Source of the DNA: Parapedobacter pyrenivorans_A
GTDB lineage: Bacteria; Bacteroidota; Bacteroidia; Sphingobacteriales; Sphingobacteriaceae
Assembly: GCF_041925275.1 (NCBI RefSeq)
Contig: NZ_JBHEUZ010000008.1
Location: 149,356-213,355, forward strand
DNA: 64,000 nt
Direction: 5' to 3'
Shown: positions 25,216 to 34,103 of the stretch, piece by piece
Layout: each line of letters begins with the position of its first letter
Position numbering within the stretch: the stretch's first letter is position 1
The notes under the pieces: model-generated
Seen by the model: only the letters and a program-made list of their open reading frames with translations
What the model was told of the DNA's origin: nothing
Database searches by the model: none
Program-made: the position numbers and the translations under genes

Positions 25216-26691
25216 ATGCTAAAACAGACTTTACAACAAAAGCTACTACAGAAACTTTCACCGCAGCAAATCCAATTTATCAAGTTGCTGCAGGTGCCTA
25301 CCGTATCATTGGATACGCGTATCAAAGAAGAGCTGGAAGAAAATCCGGCGCTGGAAGACATCAGCCTGGCCAACATGAACGAACCTGTTGAGGAATACCC
25401 GGACAAGGATCCGGACGACGACAGCTTCAATGAAGACGACCAATCTGGCGAACTGGACGAATTCAACGTGGATGATTACCTGCAAGCGGATGATGTAAAC
25501 GACTACGGATCAGGCCAAAGCAACAATGGGGATGATGAAGACGACCGCAAGGAAATCCCGATAGCCATCCAAAATTCTTTTTTTGAAAATCTACAACAGC
25601 AACTCGACCTGTTGGCCCTGTCTGACAAGGATTTCCTTATCGGCCAGCAGATCATCGGCAGCCTGGATGACGACGGCTATCTACGGCGGCCGATATCCTC
25701 GTTGATCGACGATTTGGCTTTCGCCCAAAACGTCATAGCTGAAGAGCACGAGGTGGCCGACATCCTGAAAATTATCCAAGGGTTCGATCCGGCGGGGATC
25801 GGTGCCCGCGACCTGCAGGAATGCCTATTGATTCAGCTCAGGAAAAAGGACCAGGAAAACCCGGTCATCCGGAAAGCGGTTACGGTAGTAGAAGACCACC
25901 TCGACGAATTTACCAAGAAACATTACGACAAGCTTGAGCGTGCACTCAATATCGGTTCGGAAGAACTGAAAGAAATTGTCAATGAAATCCTGAAACTCAA
26001 TCCGAAACCCGGAGACTCAGGTGCCGTAGCGGGGAAGCAGTTGCACATCATTCCCGATTTCCACATCTCCAACAACGATGGTGTGCTCCATCTCACCCTG
26101 AACGCCCGCAATGCGCCGGAGCTCCGCGTAAGCCGCTCGTACCAGGAAATGTTTGACCATTACGACAAAGCAGCACAAAAAGACAAGAAAATGAAAGAGG
26201 CCGTCCAGTTTGTCAAACAAAAACTAGACTCGGCCAAGTGGTTCATCGATGCCATCAAGCAACGGCAGCAGACGCTGCTCAAGACTATGAATGCCATCAT
26301 GAACTATCAATACGAATATTTCCTGACGGCTGATGAACGGCAGCTCAAACCGATGATCCTAAAGGATATCGCTGACCGCATCGACATGGATATCTCTACC
26401 GTTTCGCGGGTGGCCAACTCCAAATATGTGCAGACGGAGTTTGGAACGTTCTTGCTGAAATCGTTCTTTTCAGAGGCCATCCAAACGGACAGTGGCGAGG
26501 AAGTATCCAACAAGGAAGTCAAAAAGATACTGGAAGAGTGCATCTCTACGGAAAACAAGCGGAAGCCACTGGCCGATGAGAAACTTACCGAAATATTGAA
26601 AGAGAAAGGGTACACCATTGCGCGCCGTACCGTTGCCAAGTACCGGGAGGCCATGGGAATCCCCGTGGCACGGTTACGGAAGGAACTTTAA
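25216..26691 (+). CDS. rpoN: RNA polymerase sigma-54 factor
   Basis: 491 residues. The Gln/Leu-rich activator-interacting region I spans about 1-47 (LQQKLLQKLSPQQIQFIKLLQ). An acidic linker follows (about 55-115), unusually rich in Asp and Glu (DKDPDDDSFNEDD). Then come the core-binding domain, a helix-turn-helix near 390 (DIADRIDMDISTVSRVANSKY) and the RpoN box (ARRTVAKYRE) near the C-terminus. It directs transcription from -24/-12 promoters with enhancer-binding proteins; none is encoded in the window. Confidence 0.96.
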   Translation: MLKQTLQQKLLQKLSPQQIQFIKLLQVPTVSLDTRIKEELEENPALEDISLANMNEPVEEYPDKDPDDDSFNEDDQSGELDEFNVDDYLQADDVNDYGSGQSNNGDDEDDRKEIPIAIQNSFFENLQQQLDLLALSDKDFLIGQQIIGSLDDDGYLRRPISSLIDDLAFAQNVIAEEHEVADILKIIQGFDPAGIGARDLQECLLIQLRKKDQENPVIRKAVTVVEDHLDEFTKKHYDKLERALNIGSEELKEIVNEILKLNPKPGDSGAVAGKQLHIIPDFHISNNDGVLHLTLNARNAPELRVSRSYQEMFDHYDKAAQKDKKMKEAVQFVKQKLDSAKWFIDAIKQRQQTLLKTMNAIMNYQYEYFLTADERQLKPMILKDIADRIDMDISTVSRVANSKYVQTEFGTFLLKSFFSEAIQTDSGEEVSNKEVKKILEECISTENKRKPLADEKLTEILKEKGYTIARRTVAKYREAMGIPVARLRKEL

Positions 26692-26695
26692 GGAT

Positions 26696-26758
26696 TGACA
26701 TCAGACAATAGATGAAGGATAAGGATTAAAGACTAAAGACTTACGACTAAAGACTAAA
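26696..26758 (+). repeat. Heptad-period repeat, nine units
   Basis: Nine in-phase 7-nt units fill the gap between rpoN and the propeller lipoprotein. They begin TGACATC, AGACAAT and end GATTAAA, GACTAAA, GACTTAC, GACTAAA, GACTAAA, 4 nt before the ATG. The words match those at 2086-2120 and 9189-9209. Confidence 0.85.
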
Positions 26759-26762
26759 TATC

Positions 26763-27632
26763 ATGAACAATTCATTTCTGATTGCAGCGGGTGCCGCATT
26801 AGCACTAGGGGGTTGTGTAGGGAACCAAAATGGGAGCACCACCGAAACGGCGACGGTAACCCCGGAACTGACGCAAGTGTGGAAAACCGACACGGTATTC
26901 ACAGGGTCGGAATCGACCCTTTATGACCCGGCTGCCGACATCATCTACGTTTCGAACGGCAACACCAAAGCCGGAGACAAGGACAACGATGGGTTCATCT
27001 CGGCCATCAATACCGATGGGACCATCCGCGACCTCAAATGGGTGGAAGGGAACCTCCACGCCCCGAAGGGTATGGCTATTCTTGGCGAAAAACTGTATGT
27101 AACGGATATTGACGAGGTGAAAATCATCGACATAGCCTCGGCAACGATCGAAAAAACAATCCCTGTAGAAGGGGCGGTCTTCTTGAACGATGCGGCTACC
27201 GATGGCCAGCAGGTGTATTTTTCAGATAGCCGCACCGGCAACATCTATGCCTTGGCCACCGACGGAGGTTATTCCGTCGTATCATCCGACAACAAGGGTG
27301 TGAACGGGCTGGAATGCTACGATGGACACCTTTATTCGCTGGACGGCGAAGGTTTGAAAAAATTCAGCAAAGACGGCGAATACACCCAGGAAGTCATCAA
27401 TGCAGAAGTGACCGGTGGCGATGGCCTCGTCATCCTCAACGACAGCACATTCGTAGCGAGCAGGTGGCATGGCGAGATTTTCTTCATCCGCGGCAGCGAA
27501 ACGACCGTACTGGTTGATACGCAACCGGAGAAATCGAACACGGCTGATATTGGTTTCGTACCCAGCCAGAAACTGGTTATTGTGCCCACATTCCTGAAAA
27601 ACGAGGTGGCTGCCTACCAACTGGCTTACTAG
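26763..27632 (+). CDS. Beta-propeller lipoprotein, SMP-30/gluconolactonase-like
   Basis: 289 residues with a lipoprotein signal (lipobox LGGC, Cys18) and then a low-complexity Thr-rich linker. The rest consists of repeated four-stranded blades, e.g. LYDPAADIIYVSNG, GMAILGEKLYVTDI, NDAATDGQQVYFSDSRTGNIYAL and GLECYDGHLYSLDGEG. This suits a six-bladed SMP-30/NHL-like propeller on the periplasmic or outer surface. Ligand and role are not known. A catalytic lactonase site cannot be confirmed. Confidence 0.8.
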   Translation: MNNSFLIAAGAALALGGCVGNQNGSTTETATVTPELTQVWKTDTVFTGSESTLYDPAADIIYVSNGNTKAGDKDNDGFISAINTDGTIRDLKWVEGNLHAPKGMAILGEKLYVTDIDEVKIIDIASATIEKTIPVEGAVFLNDAATDGQQVYFSDSRTGNIYALATDGGYSVVSSDNKGVNGLECYDGHLYSLDGEGLKKFSKDGEYTQEVINAEVTGGDGLVILNDSTFVASRWHGEIFFIRGSETTVLVDTQPEKSNTADIGFVPSQKLVIVPTFLKNEVAAYQLAY

Positions 27633-27668
27633 CACGTGCGTAGCCTTTTTTACTATTGCAATTAGTCG

Positions 27669-27676
27669 TACCTTTG
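27669..27676 (+). promoter_or_regulatory. -7 box of aguB
   Basis: TACCTTTG, a perfect -7 element, lies 14 bp ahead of the first ATG and 23 bp ahead of the preferred ATG at 27699. No clean -33 element is visible. Confidence 0.6.
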
Positions 27677-27698
27677 CACCGATAACGGAATGTGTATG

Positions 27699-28571
27699 AT
27701 GACTAACGTGAAAATCGGGACTGTACAGATGAGTTGCGTGGCTGACAAGGCTACGAATCTCAGTAAAGCCATTGATCAGATTCGGGTAGCAGCGGCCAAG
27801 GGGGCGCAGTTAATTTGCCTCCAGGAGTTGTTTACATCGCTTTATTTCTGCGATGTGGAAAGCTATGACAATTTTGAACTAGCGGAAGCGATCCCCGGTC
27901 CGTCCACAGAGGCGTTGCAGGCCGTAGCGAGCGAGTTGGGTGTGGTCATTGTGGCCTCTCTTTTTGAAAAACGGGCCGAGGGCCTTTACCACAACACAAC
28001 TTCTGTTATCGATGCCGACGGGACCTACTTGGGAAAGTACCGCAAGATGCACATCCCCGATGACCCCGGTTTTTATGAGAAGTTTTATTTCACGCCGGGT
28101 GACCTCGGCTACAAGGTTTTCAAAACCCGCTATGCAACCATCGGGGTACTTATCTGCTGGGACCAATGGTACCCCGAGGCGGCCCGTATCACGGCATTGA
28201 TGGGGGCTGAAATCCTTTTCTTCCCCACCGCTATCGGCTGGGCCACCGACCAGGATGAGGAAACCAACGAAGACCAATACAACGCATGGCAAACCATCCA
28301 ACGGAGCCATTCGGTGGCCAACGGGCTTCCGGTGGTGAGTGTCAACCGCGTAGGTTTTGAGCAGGACGGCGCCATGAAGTTCTGGGGCGGAAGTTTTGTG
28401 ACCAATGCGCAGGGAAAGCTATTGTATCTGGCATCCCATGATGCAGAGGAGACGCAGGTCACCGAAGTCGACCTGTCGCAATCGGACTATTTCCGCAAGC
28501 ATTGGCCTTTTTTGCGCGATCGGCGGATTGATAGCTACCAGCCGATAACCAAGCGGTTTATCGACGAGTAA
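27699..28571 (+). CDS. aguB: N-carbamoylputrescine amidase
   Basis: It hydrolyses N-carbamoylputrescine to putrescine, CO2 and ammonia. 290 residues from ATG 27699 (alternatives at 27690 and 27696). Nitrilase-fold catalytic triad: Glu in LQELFTSLYF, Lys in YRKMHIPDD and Cys153 in ICWDQWYPEAAR. The residues WDQWYPEAAR and NRVGFE are those usually seen in the plant-type carbamoylputrescine amidases. aguA follows 54 bp downstream, completing agmatine to putrescine. Confidence 0.93.
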   Translation: MTNVKIGTVQMSCVADKATNLSKAIDQIRVAAAKGAQLICLQELFTSLYFCDVESYDNFELAEAIPGPSTEALQAVASELGVVIVASLFEKRAEGLYHNTTSVIDADGTYLGKYRKMHIPDDPGFYEKFYFTPGDLGYKVFKTRYATIGVLICWDQWYPEAARITALMGAEILFFPTAIGWATDQDEETNEDQYNAWQTIQRSHSVANGLPVVSVNRVGFEQDGAMKFWGGSFVTNAQGKLLYLASHDAEETQVTEVDLSQSDYFRKHWPFLRDRRIDSYQPITKRFIDE

Positions 28572-28625
28572 GTCGAGCGCGGTTTTCCAATTTGTTTCCA
28601 AAAACCCTTCGTTCTTTTGCAAAGT

Positions 28626-29669
28626 ATGACTGCTACACCCAAAAAGCTAGGTTATCATTTTCCCGCCGAGTGGCACCCCCACCGCGCCACGTGGTTGAGC
28701 TGGCCCCACAAGGAAGCCAGCTGGCCGGGCAAACTGGAGGCAGTATACGCCCCTTATTGCGCATTTATCCGGGAAGTATCCCTTGGTGAACAGGTATGCA
28801 TCAACGTGGCAGACCATGCGATGGAAAGGCTGGCTACCGCCCATTTGTCGGCGGCCGGTGTAGACCTGGGCAACATCCGCTTCTTCCACCACCCAACGGA
28901 TGATGCCTGGTGCCGCGATCATGGCCCCGCCTTTTTGATAAACCGTGATAAGCACATCGGAAAGGCCATTGTGGACTGGGGCTACAACGCGTGGGGGAAC
29001 AAATACCCGCCCTACGAGCAAGACGACGTTATCCCGACCCTTGTAGGCAAGGCATTGGACCTTCCCGTTTTCCATCCGGGCATCGTGATGGAGGGCGGAT
29101 CGGTTGATTTCAACGGCCAAGGCGCAGTCCTTACCACTAAGGCATGCCTGTTGAATGAAAATCGCAATCCGCAGCTCACCCAGGAACAGCTGGAGAACTA
29201 TCTCCGTGAATACTACGGTATTTCACAGGTGCTGTGGCTGGGCGATGGTATTGTTGGAGACGATACAGACGGTCACATCGACGACATCACACGGTTTGTA
29301 AACGCCGACACGGTGGTTACTGTCATCGAAGAGAACCGCGCCGACGAAAACTACGGCATCCTACAGGAAAACCTACGGATGCTCAAGGCGATGCGACTGG
29401 AAAATGGCAAGCCGCTCAACATCGTGGAGCTGCCCATGCCAGCACCAGTGGTTTATGACGGCCAACGACTTCCGGCATCGTACGCCAATTTCTATATTGC
29501 CAATGCGGCCGTGGTGGTACCCACATACCGTGACGATAGAAATGACCAACGGGCACTGGACATCTTGACCGGGTGTTTCCCGGACCGGAAGGTCGTAGGC
29601 ATAGACAGTACCGACATCATTTGGGGCCTCGGTAGTTGGCATTGCCTTAGCCAGCAGGAACCGCAGTGA
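28626..29669 (+). CDS. aguA: Agmatine deiminase
   Basis: It converts agmatine to N-carbamoylputrescine, the substrate of the upstream amidase. 347 residues from ATG 28626. Penta-fold guanidino-group-modifying family marks: WLSWPHKEASWPG, RDHGPAFL, MEGGSVDFNGQG, DGHIDDITRFVN and the nucleophile Cys340 in GSWHCLSQQEP. A TTnnTTTG box (28612-28619) with TTTG 17 bp upstream predicts a leader of only 2-3 nt. The source of agmatine (arginine decarboxylase) is not in the window. Confidence 0.95.
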   Translation: MTATPKKLGYHFPAEWHPHRATWLSWPHKEASWPGKLEAVYAPYCAFIREVSLGEQVCINVADHAMERLATAHLSAAGVDLGNIRFFHHPTDDAWCRDHGPAFLINRDKHIGKAIVDWGYNAWGNKYPPYEQDDVIPTLVGKALDLPVFHPGIVMEGGSVDFNGQGAVLTTKACLLNENRNPQLTQEQLENYLREYYGISQVLWLGDGIVGDDTDGHIDDITRFVNADTVVTVIEENRADENYGILQENLRMLKAMRLENGKPLNIVELPMPAPVVYDGQRLPASYANFYIANAAVVVPTYRDDRNDQRALDILTGCFPDRKVVGIDSTDIIWGLGSWHCLSQQEPQ

Positions 29670-29715
29670 CAGCAGCACCATCAGTAACTCGTTTTCACAT
29701 AAATACCAATCGACA

Positions 29716-30924
29716 ATGAACAAGACGTTACTTCCCTTTCTTACCATCCTCGTACTATTGGTTACCACGTTAAACGCACTGGCCCAACGGGAGAGCGACG
29801 AACGGCCGACGATTGAAAACTTCAAAGGCATCCAATACGCCGGCGACGACTCCACCTTCTACATCAACTTCCGTTTCCGGATGCAAAGCCGTTTGAAATA
29901 CACTTCCGCTAGTGGCAACGACTTCAGTGCCGAGAGCCTGGAGGCCCGGATCAGGCGGTTGCGCCTCCGCATGGATGGCTACATCTACAATCCGAAACTC
30001 TCCTATAGCATTCAACTGGGTTTCACCCGTGGCGACCAAGATTATGACGACACCGATGTGCCTAACCTGGTGCGCGACGCTGTTATCTTCTACAACTTTA
30101 CCGACAATTTCTATATGGCCTTCGGCCTAAATAAGTTACCGGGCAACCGACAGCGGGTCAACTCCTCGGGCGAGCTCCAATTTGCCGAGCGTTCATTGGT
30201 CAATGCGACTTTCAATGTAGATCGCGACTTTGGCATCAAAGCCTATTATTCACCGAAAATCGGGTCGGTGCCCGTCCACTTTAAGGGGGCCATCACAACC
30301 GGTGAAGGGCGCGTTGCCAACATGACCGATGACGGGCTGGCGTATACCGGAAGAGCTGAATTTTTACCATTAGGCGCCTTCACCAACGGGGGCGACTATT
30401 ATGAAGGCGACCTTGAATACGAGGAAACGCCGAAACTTTCCATCGGCGGGGGCTACAGCTTCAACGACCGCACCACGCGGGTACATGGCCAAACGGGCGG
30501 ATACCTCGGTGCGCCACTAACGCTAAAAACATCATTTTATGACGCCATCTTAAAATATCGTGGATGGGCCTACCAGGTGGAATACATGAAGCGCGCTGTC
30601 GACGACCCCATCACCGTTGACGAGGAAGGGGAACCGACCCATGCCTTTAAGGGGCAAGGGGTAAACCAACAGCTCTCGTACGTGATCAACCGGGAAGCCG
30701 GATATGAACTCGCCGGCCGGTACACCTGGATTAAACCGCACGACGATATCCGTGCATTGGAAGCCCAAACCGACGTTATCGAATTGGGATTGACAAAGTA
30801 TTTCCGTGCACACCGGTTGAAATTGCAACTTAATGCCCATTACCAGGTTGCCGATGGCATCTACCGGACGGACCATCTCGACAACCACTGGGGCGGAACA
30901 TTCCAGATTGAGCTGGGTATCTAA
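29716..30924 (+). CDS. Porin, phosphate-selective porin O/P family
   Basis: 402 residues with a signal peptide ending ALAQ (about residue 23). The mature part is a 16-strand-type barrel resembling OprO/OprP: FYINFRFRMQSRLKY, then RRLRLRMDGYIYNPKLSYSIQLGFT, ADGIY and a terminal strand with GGTFQIELGI. Bacteroidota homologues are general anion or sugar porins; specificity is not predictable. It sits between aguA and lpxB, with lpxB starting 5 bp after its stop, so the two are probably co-transcribed. Confidence 0.85.
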   Translation: MNKTLLPFLTILVLLVTTLNALAQRESDERPTIENFKGIQYAGDDSTFYINFRFRMQSRLKYTSASGNDFSAESLEARIRRLRLRMDGYIYNPKLSYSIQLGFTRGDQDYDDTDVPNLVRDAVIFYNFTDNFYMAFGLNKLPGNRQRVNSSGELQFAERSLVNATFNVDRDFGIKAYYSPKIGSVPVHFKGAITTGEGRVANMTDDGLAYTGRAEFLPLGAFTNGGDYYEGDLEYEETPKLSIGGGYSFNDRTTRVHGQTGGYLGAPLTLKTSFYDAILKYRGWAYQVEYMKRAVDDPITVDEEGEPTHAFKGQGVNQQLSYVINREAGYELAGRYTWIKPHDDIRALEAQTDVIELGLTKYFRAHRLKLQLNAHYQVADGIYRTDHLDNHWGGTFQIELGI

Positions 30925-30929
30925 TCAAA

Positions 30930-32039
30930 ATGAGGTATTATATCATAGCCGGAGAGACGTCGGGCGACCTGCACGGCGCCAATCTGATCCATGCGTTGAA
31001 ATCGGCTGATGCTGACGCCCAGTTCCGCATAGTAGGCGGGGATCGCATGCAACAGGCCACGGGTGAAACCGCCGTGATCCATACCTCGCAAATGGCATTT
31101 ATGGGTTTTGTTGAAGTGCTGGCCAACATCCGGACCATTGCCAGAAACCTGCGTACGGTAAAGGCCGATATTGCGGCCCACAAACCAGATACACTCGTGC
31201 TTATCGATTTTCCGGGCTTCAATCTCAAAATTGCCGAGTTTGGCAAAAAGATCAATATTCCCATATGCTATTACATCTCGCCGAAAGTTTGGGCATGGAA
31301 TCAAAAACGGGTATTGAAGATCAAGCGCGTTGTCGACAAGTTGTTTTGCATTCTTCCGTTTGAGGTGGATTTTTACAAAAAATGGGGCATGGAAGTAGAC
31401 TATGTAGGCAACCCGCTCCTCGATGCGATAGCAGACCACACCGTTAATCCACGGTTCCTTGAAGAACACCACCTGACAGACAAGCCCGTAATCGCCCTGC
31501 TGCCCGGCAGCCGGGCGATGGAAATCAAACGGATACTTCCCATCATGGCCAATACCTCGCGGCTGTTTCCGGGCCATCATTGTGTCGTTGCGGGGGCACC
31601 TAACTTTACCGAGGAGTTTTACGGGCAACACATGGCAGGATTGACGTTGCCGGTGGTTTTTGATGCCACGTACGATCTACTGAAGCACGCCGAGGCCGCC
31701 GTGGTGACGAGTGGAACGGCCACGTTGGAGGCCGCGTTATTGCGGGTTCCGCAGGTAGTGGTATACAGAGCCAACCCCCTCTCCATTGCGATCGCCAGGA
31801 TGGTCATCAAGGTACGGTTCATCTCATTGGTAAACCTCATCACGGATATGCTTGCCGTACGCGAACTCATCCAAAAGGACTGCAATGCAGACCGCATTGC
31901 GGATGAATTGGACCTCCTCATCAATAACAAGGAATACCGGGACAATATCCTTGAAAACTATGATTTGCTGGCCGATAAGATGGGCGAACCCGGTGCGTCC
32001 GACCACACGGCCCGCCTGATAACGGCATTTCTGAAGTAA
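30930..32039 (+). CDS. lpxB: Lipid-A-disaccharide synthase
   Basis: Glycosyltransferase family 19 enzyme that joins UDP-diacylglucosamine and lipid X to form the lipid A disaccharide at the inner membrane. 369 residues. It starts MRYYIIAGETSGDLHGANLI; other marks are INIPICYYISPKVWAWNQKR, LPFEVDFYKKWGMEVDYVGNPL, ALLPGSRAMEIKRILPIM and VTSGTATLEAAL. It confirms an LPS-bearing outer membrane. A small hairpin without a T run (32045-32060) follows the stop. Confidence 0.95.
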   Translation: MRYYIIAGETSGDLHGANLIHALKSADADAQFRIVGGDRMQQATGETAVIHTSQMAFMGFVEVLANIRTIARNLRTVKADIAAHKPDTLVLIDFPGFNLKIAEFGKKINIPICYYISPKVWAWNQKRVLKIKRVVDKLFCILPFEVDFYKKWGMEVDYVGNPLLDAIADHTVNPRFLEEHHLTDKPVIALLPGSRAMEIKRILPIMANTSRLFPGHHCVVAGAPNFTEEFYGQHMAGLTLPVVFDATYDLLKHAEAAVVTSGTATLEAALLRVPQVVVYRANPLSIAIARMVIKVRFISLVNLITDMLAVRELIQKDCNADRIADELDLLINNKEYRDNILENYDLLADKMGEPGASDHTARLITAFLK

Positions 32040-32074
32040 ATACTCGCTCCAAAAGGAGCGGCTACCCGTGCGGG

Positions 32075-33145
32075 TTAACCAACCAAGCCCCGGTAAAAAT
32101 CAAGGCTCTCGCGGATCATCCCCTCTTCCACGAAAACATCGATGTCGCACGCTCCAATGTCATTGAGTAGGGCAAAGCCAATGCGGTTACCGGCATTTTT
32201 CTTGTCGTTTTTCATTAAACCGACCAGCTCCCCGTAGATTTCCCTGCCGAACCGATAATCGGGAAAATGTTGACGAAATGTTTGGATGATATCGGCCAAC
32301 CCCGCCTCTCCCAAGCCATTCAGGCGCCGGGCGAGATAACCTTCACAAATCATGCCCACGGCAATCGCTTCACCGTGCAGCAACGGGTCGCGGTCATGGG
32401 TAAGTGAATAACCTTCGATGGCATGCCCAATCGTATGCCCGAAGTTCAGGATTTTACGTAGGCCCTTTTCGTGCGGGTCTTGGGTTACCACGTTATTCTT
32501 GATGGATACAGAATGCATGATATCCGCTAGGTCCATCGCTTCCGCGTTCTTTTTTTTCACCGTTTCATAAAAAGCACGGTCAGCAATCAACCCGTGTTTG
32601 ATTACCTCGGCAAAGCCAGACACGAGTTGCCTCTTGGCTAAGGTTTCCAAAAATTTCGTGGCGATAAATACAGCTTTTGGTTGGGTGAACGTACCGATAA
32701 TGTTCTTTACGTTGTCCATATCGATGCCCGTTTTGCCGCCCACGGAGGCATCTACCTGCGATAGCAACGTAGTTGGTACTTGAACGAAGTCGATCCCACG
32801 TTTAAATGTGGAAGCCGCAAAACCACCCATATCGGTTACCACCCCGCCGCCTAGGTTGATCAACAGGCTTTGCCGATCGGCACCGAAGTCGAGCATCATT
32901 TTCCAGATACCCACGCAGAAGTCGATGTTTTTATTTTCCTCACCCGGGTCGACTTCAATGATGTCGCGCTCCCGGAGCCGCGGTACCGCCGCTTGAAGTA
33001 CCGGCAGGCAGTGTGCACTGGTATTCCTATCGGTAAGTATCAGTATATTGGAATAATCGCTTGCTTGGATAAAATGATCCAATGCGGCTAACGTGTTATC
33101 AAAAATTACGTCGTAGCCTACACTCGTTATGCTGTTTTCACCCAT
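32075..33145 (-). CDS. aroB: 3-dehydroquinate synthase
   Basis: It cyclises DAHP to 3-dehydroquinate, step two of the shikimate pathway, in the cytoplasm. 356 residues. NAD- and zinc-site marks: VDPGEENKN, NLGGGVVTDMGGFAASTFKRGI, PTTLLSQVDASVGGKTGID, GFAEVIKHGL and the zinc-ligand segment LNFGHTIGHAIE. It is the last gene of a tight minus-strand operon (S4 protein, lipoprotein, aroB; gaps of 2 and 8 bp). Confidence 0.96.
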   Translation of the reverse strand: MGENSITSVGYDVIFDNTLAALDHFIQASDYSNILILTDRNTSAHCLPVLQAAVPRLRERDIIEVDPGEENKNIDFCVGIWKMMLDFGADRQSLLINLGGGVVTDMGGFAASTFKRGIDFVQVPTTLLSQVDASVGGKTGIDMDNVKNIIGTFTQPKAVFIATKFLETLAKRQLVSGFAEVIKHGLIADRAFYETVKKKNAEAMDLADIMHSVSIKNNVVTQDPHEKGLRKILNFGHTIGHAIEGYSLTHDRDPLLHGEAIAVGMICEGYLARRLNGLGEAGLADIIQTFRQHFPDYRFGREIYGELVGLMKNDKKNAGNRIGFALLNDIGACDIDVFVEEGMIRESLDFYRGLVG

Positions 33146-33153
33146 CTAACTTA

Positions 33154-33576
33154 TTATCTTGCTTTCATCAGTTTCAATTCAAAATCCTTCACGCGCTCAT
33201 AGTACGGGATGTCCGAACTCCGTGCAAATTGGATAAAATGCATGATGACGCTATCGCGCTGGTGTTGCGGGACGGTATGGACGATATGCCGACCCTTGTC
33301 ATCGACGATATCAAGGCCCTTCACCCCCTTTATTGAATCGGGGAATTGCTCCACATGCATCAATACCGCGGCATATTTCTGAATACCCTTGGAAAACGCT
33401 GCCAGCGCGGAAGGCACTTCCACGGTATCTGATTCGATTTTTTCGACCACCGCGTCCTTCCCTTTAGCCGCATATGCCTCGACGGGAATTATTAAAATAT
33501 AGGGTTTATTGGCATTATCACGCCCTTGGCAAGCGCATAGCGCAACGACTAATGCAATCGAAAATATCCCTTTCAT
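33154..33576 (-). CDS. Small lipoprotein of unknown function
   Basis: 140 residues with a lipoprotein-like N-terminus (IALVVALCACQG; Cys16 most likely lipidated). The mature part is mixed helix and strand without a domain I recognise: ESDTVEVPSALAAFSKGIQKYAAVLMHVEQ and KGLDIVDDKGRHIVHTVPQHQRDSVIMHFIQFAR. It is probably periplasmic or attached to the outer membrane. It is co-transcribed with aroB and the S4 gene, though neither suggests a role. Confidence 0.75.
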   Translation of the reverse strand: MKGIFSIALVVALCACQGRDNANKPYILIIPVEAYAAKGKDAVVEKIESDTVEVPSALAAFSKGIQKYAAVLMHVEQFPDSIKGVKGLDIVDDKGRHIVHTVPQHQRDSVIMHFIQFARSSDIPYYERVKDFELKLMKAR

Positions 33577-33578
33577 AA

Positions 33579-33788
33579 CTATTCAATGATATGTACCCGT
33601 TTTCCATCAAACTCCACGGTATCGCCCGGCCTGACCTTCAGCCGCTTACGGTAATCCACCTCACCGTTGCACCGAACCTGTCCGGCCGATACGATGGCTT
33701 GGGCTTCTCCACCATGTTCCACCCAGTTGAGCACCTTGAGTAACTGGATCAATTGAATGTATTCCCCTTTGATTTGATAGGTATCCAT
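33579..33788 (-). CDS. S4-domain RNA-binding protein (YaaA/RlbA type)
   Basis: 69 residues, a single S4 fold: IQLIQLLKVLNWVEHGGEAQAIVSAGQVRCNGEVDYRKRLKVRPGDTVEF. Stand-alone S4 proteins of this size are RNA-binding and are often linked to ribosome assembly or DNA replication genes in Firmicutes; the target here is unknown. It is the first gene of the operon with the lipoprotein and aroB. Confidence 0.9.
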   Translation of the reverse strand: MDTYQIKGEYIQLIQLLKVLNWVEHGGEAQAIVSAGQVRCNGEVDYRKRLKVRPGDTVEFDGKRVHIIE

Positions 33789-34103
33789 GCTGCAAACTTA
33801 GAGAAATTATTGATAGGATTGCACAGCAATTTACTGGTCTCTGCGCTGACACTGGGAGTTTGTATAGCAGGAATATACTGTTAATTGCGGGCAAACCAAC
33901 ATCCTTGATAATACAAGCCCAGCCAGTAAAATACACCATCCATTGCAATCCGCACAACCAGACCTACATATAATTATCATTTTATCAATAAAAACAGTAT
34001 TTAATAGGTAATTATTAACGTAAATGATAAAAAATTAAAAAAAATCAAATATTTCCCGAAATAATTACTAATTTAGCAAATTAAATACAGCTAACTAAAT
34101 AGG
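33789..34103. other. Intergenic region between the S4 operon and gltBD, AT-rich
   Basis: 315 bp without a convincing gene. The right half is strongly AT-rich. Inverted arms TTATCATTT (33974-33982) and AAATGATAA (34022-34030) are 39 bp apart, and TTAATA/TATTAA arms lie between them (34001-34018). A weak -7 candidate for gltB is TAATTTAG (34069-34076). Together these could form a regulatory region for nitrogen-controlled gltB, but no known operator is identified. Confidence 0.4.
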
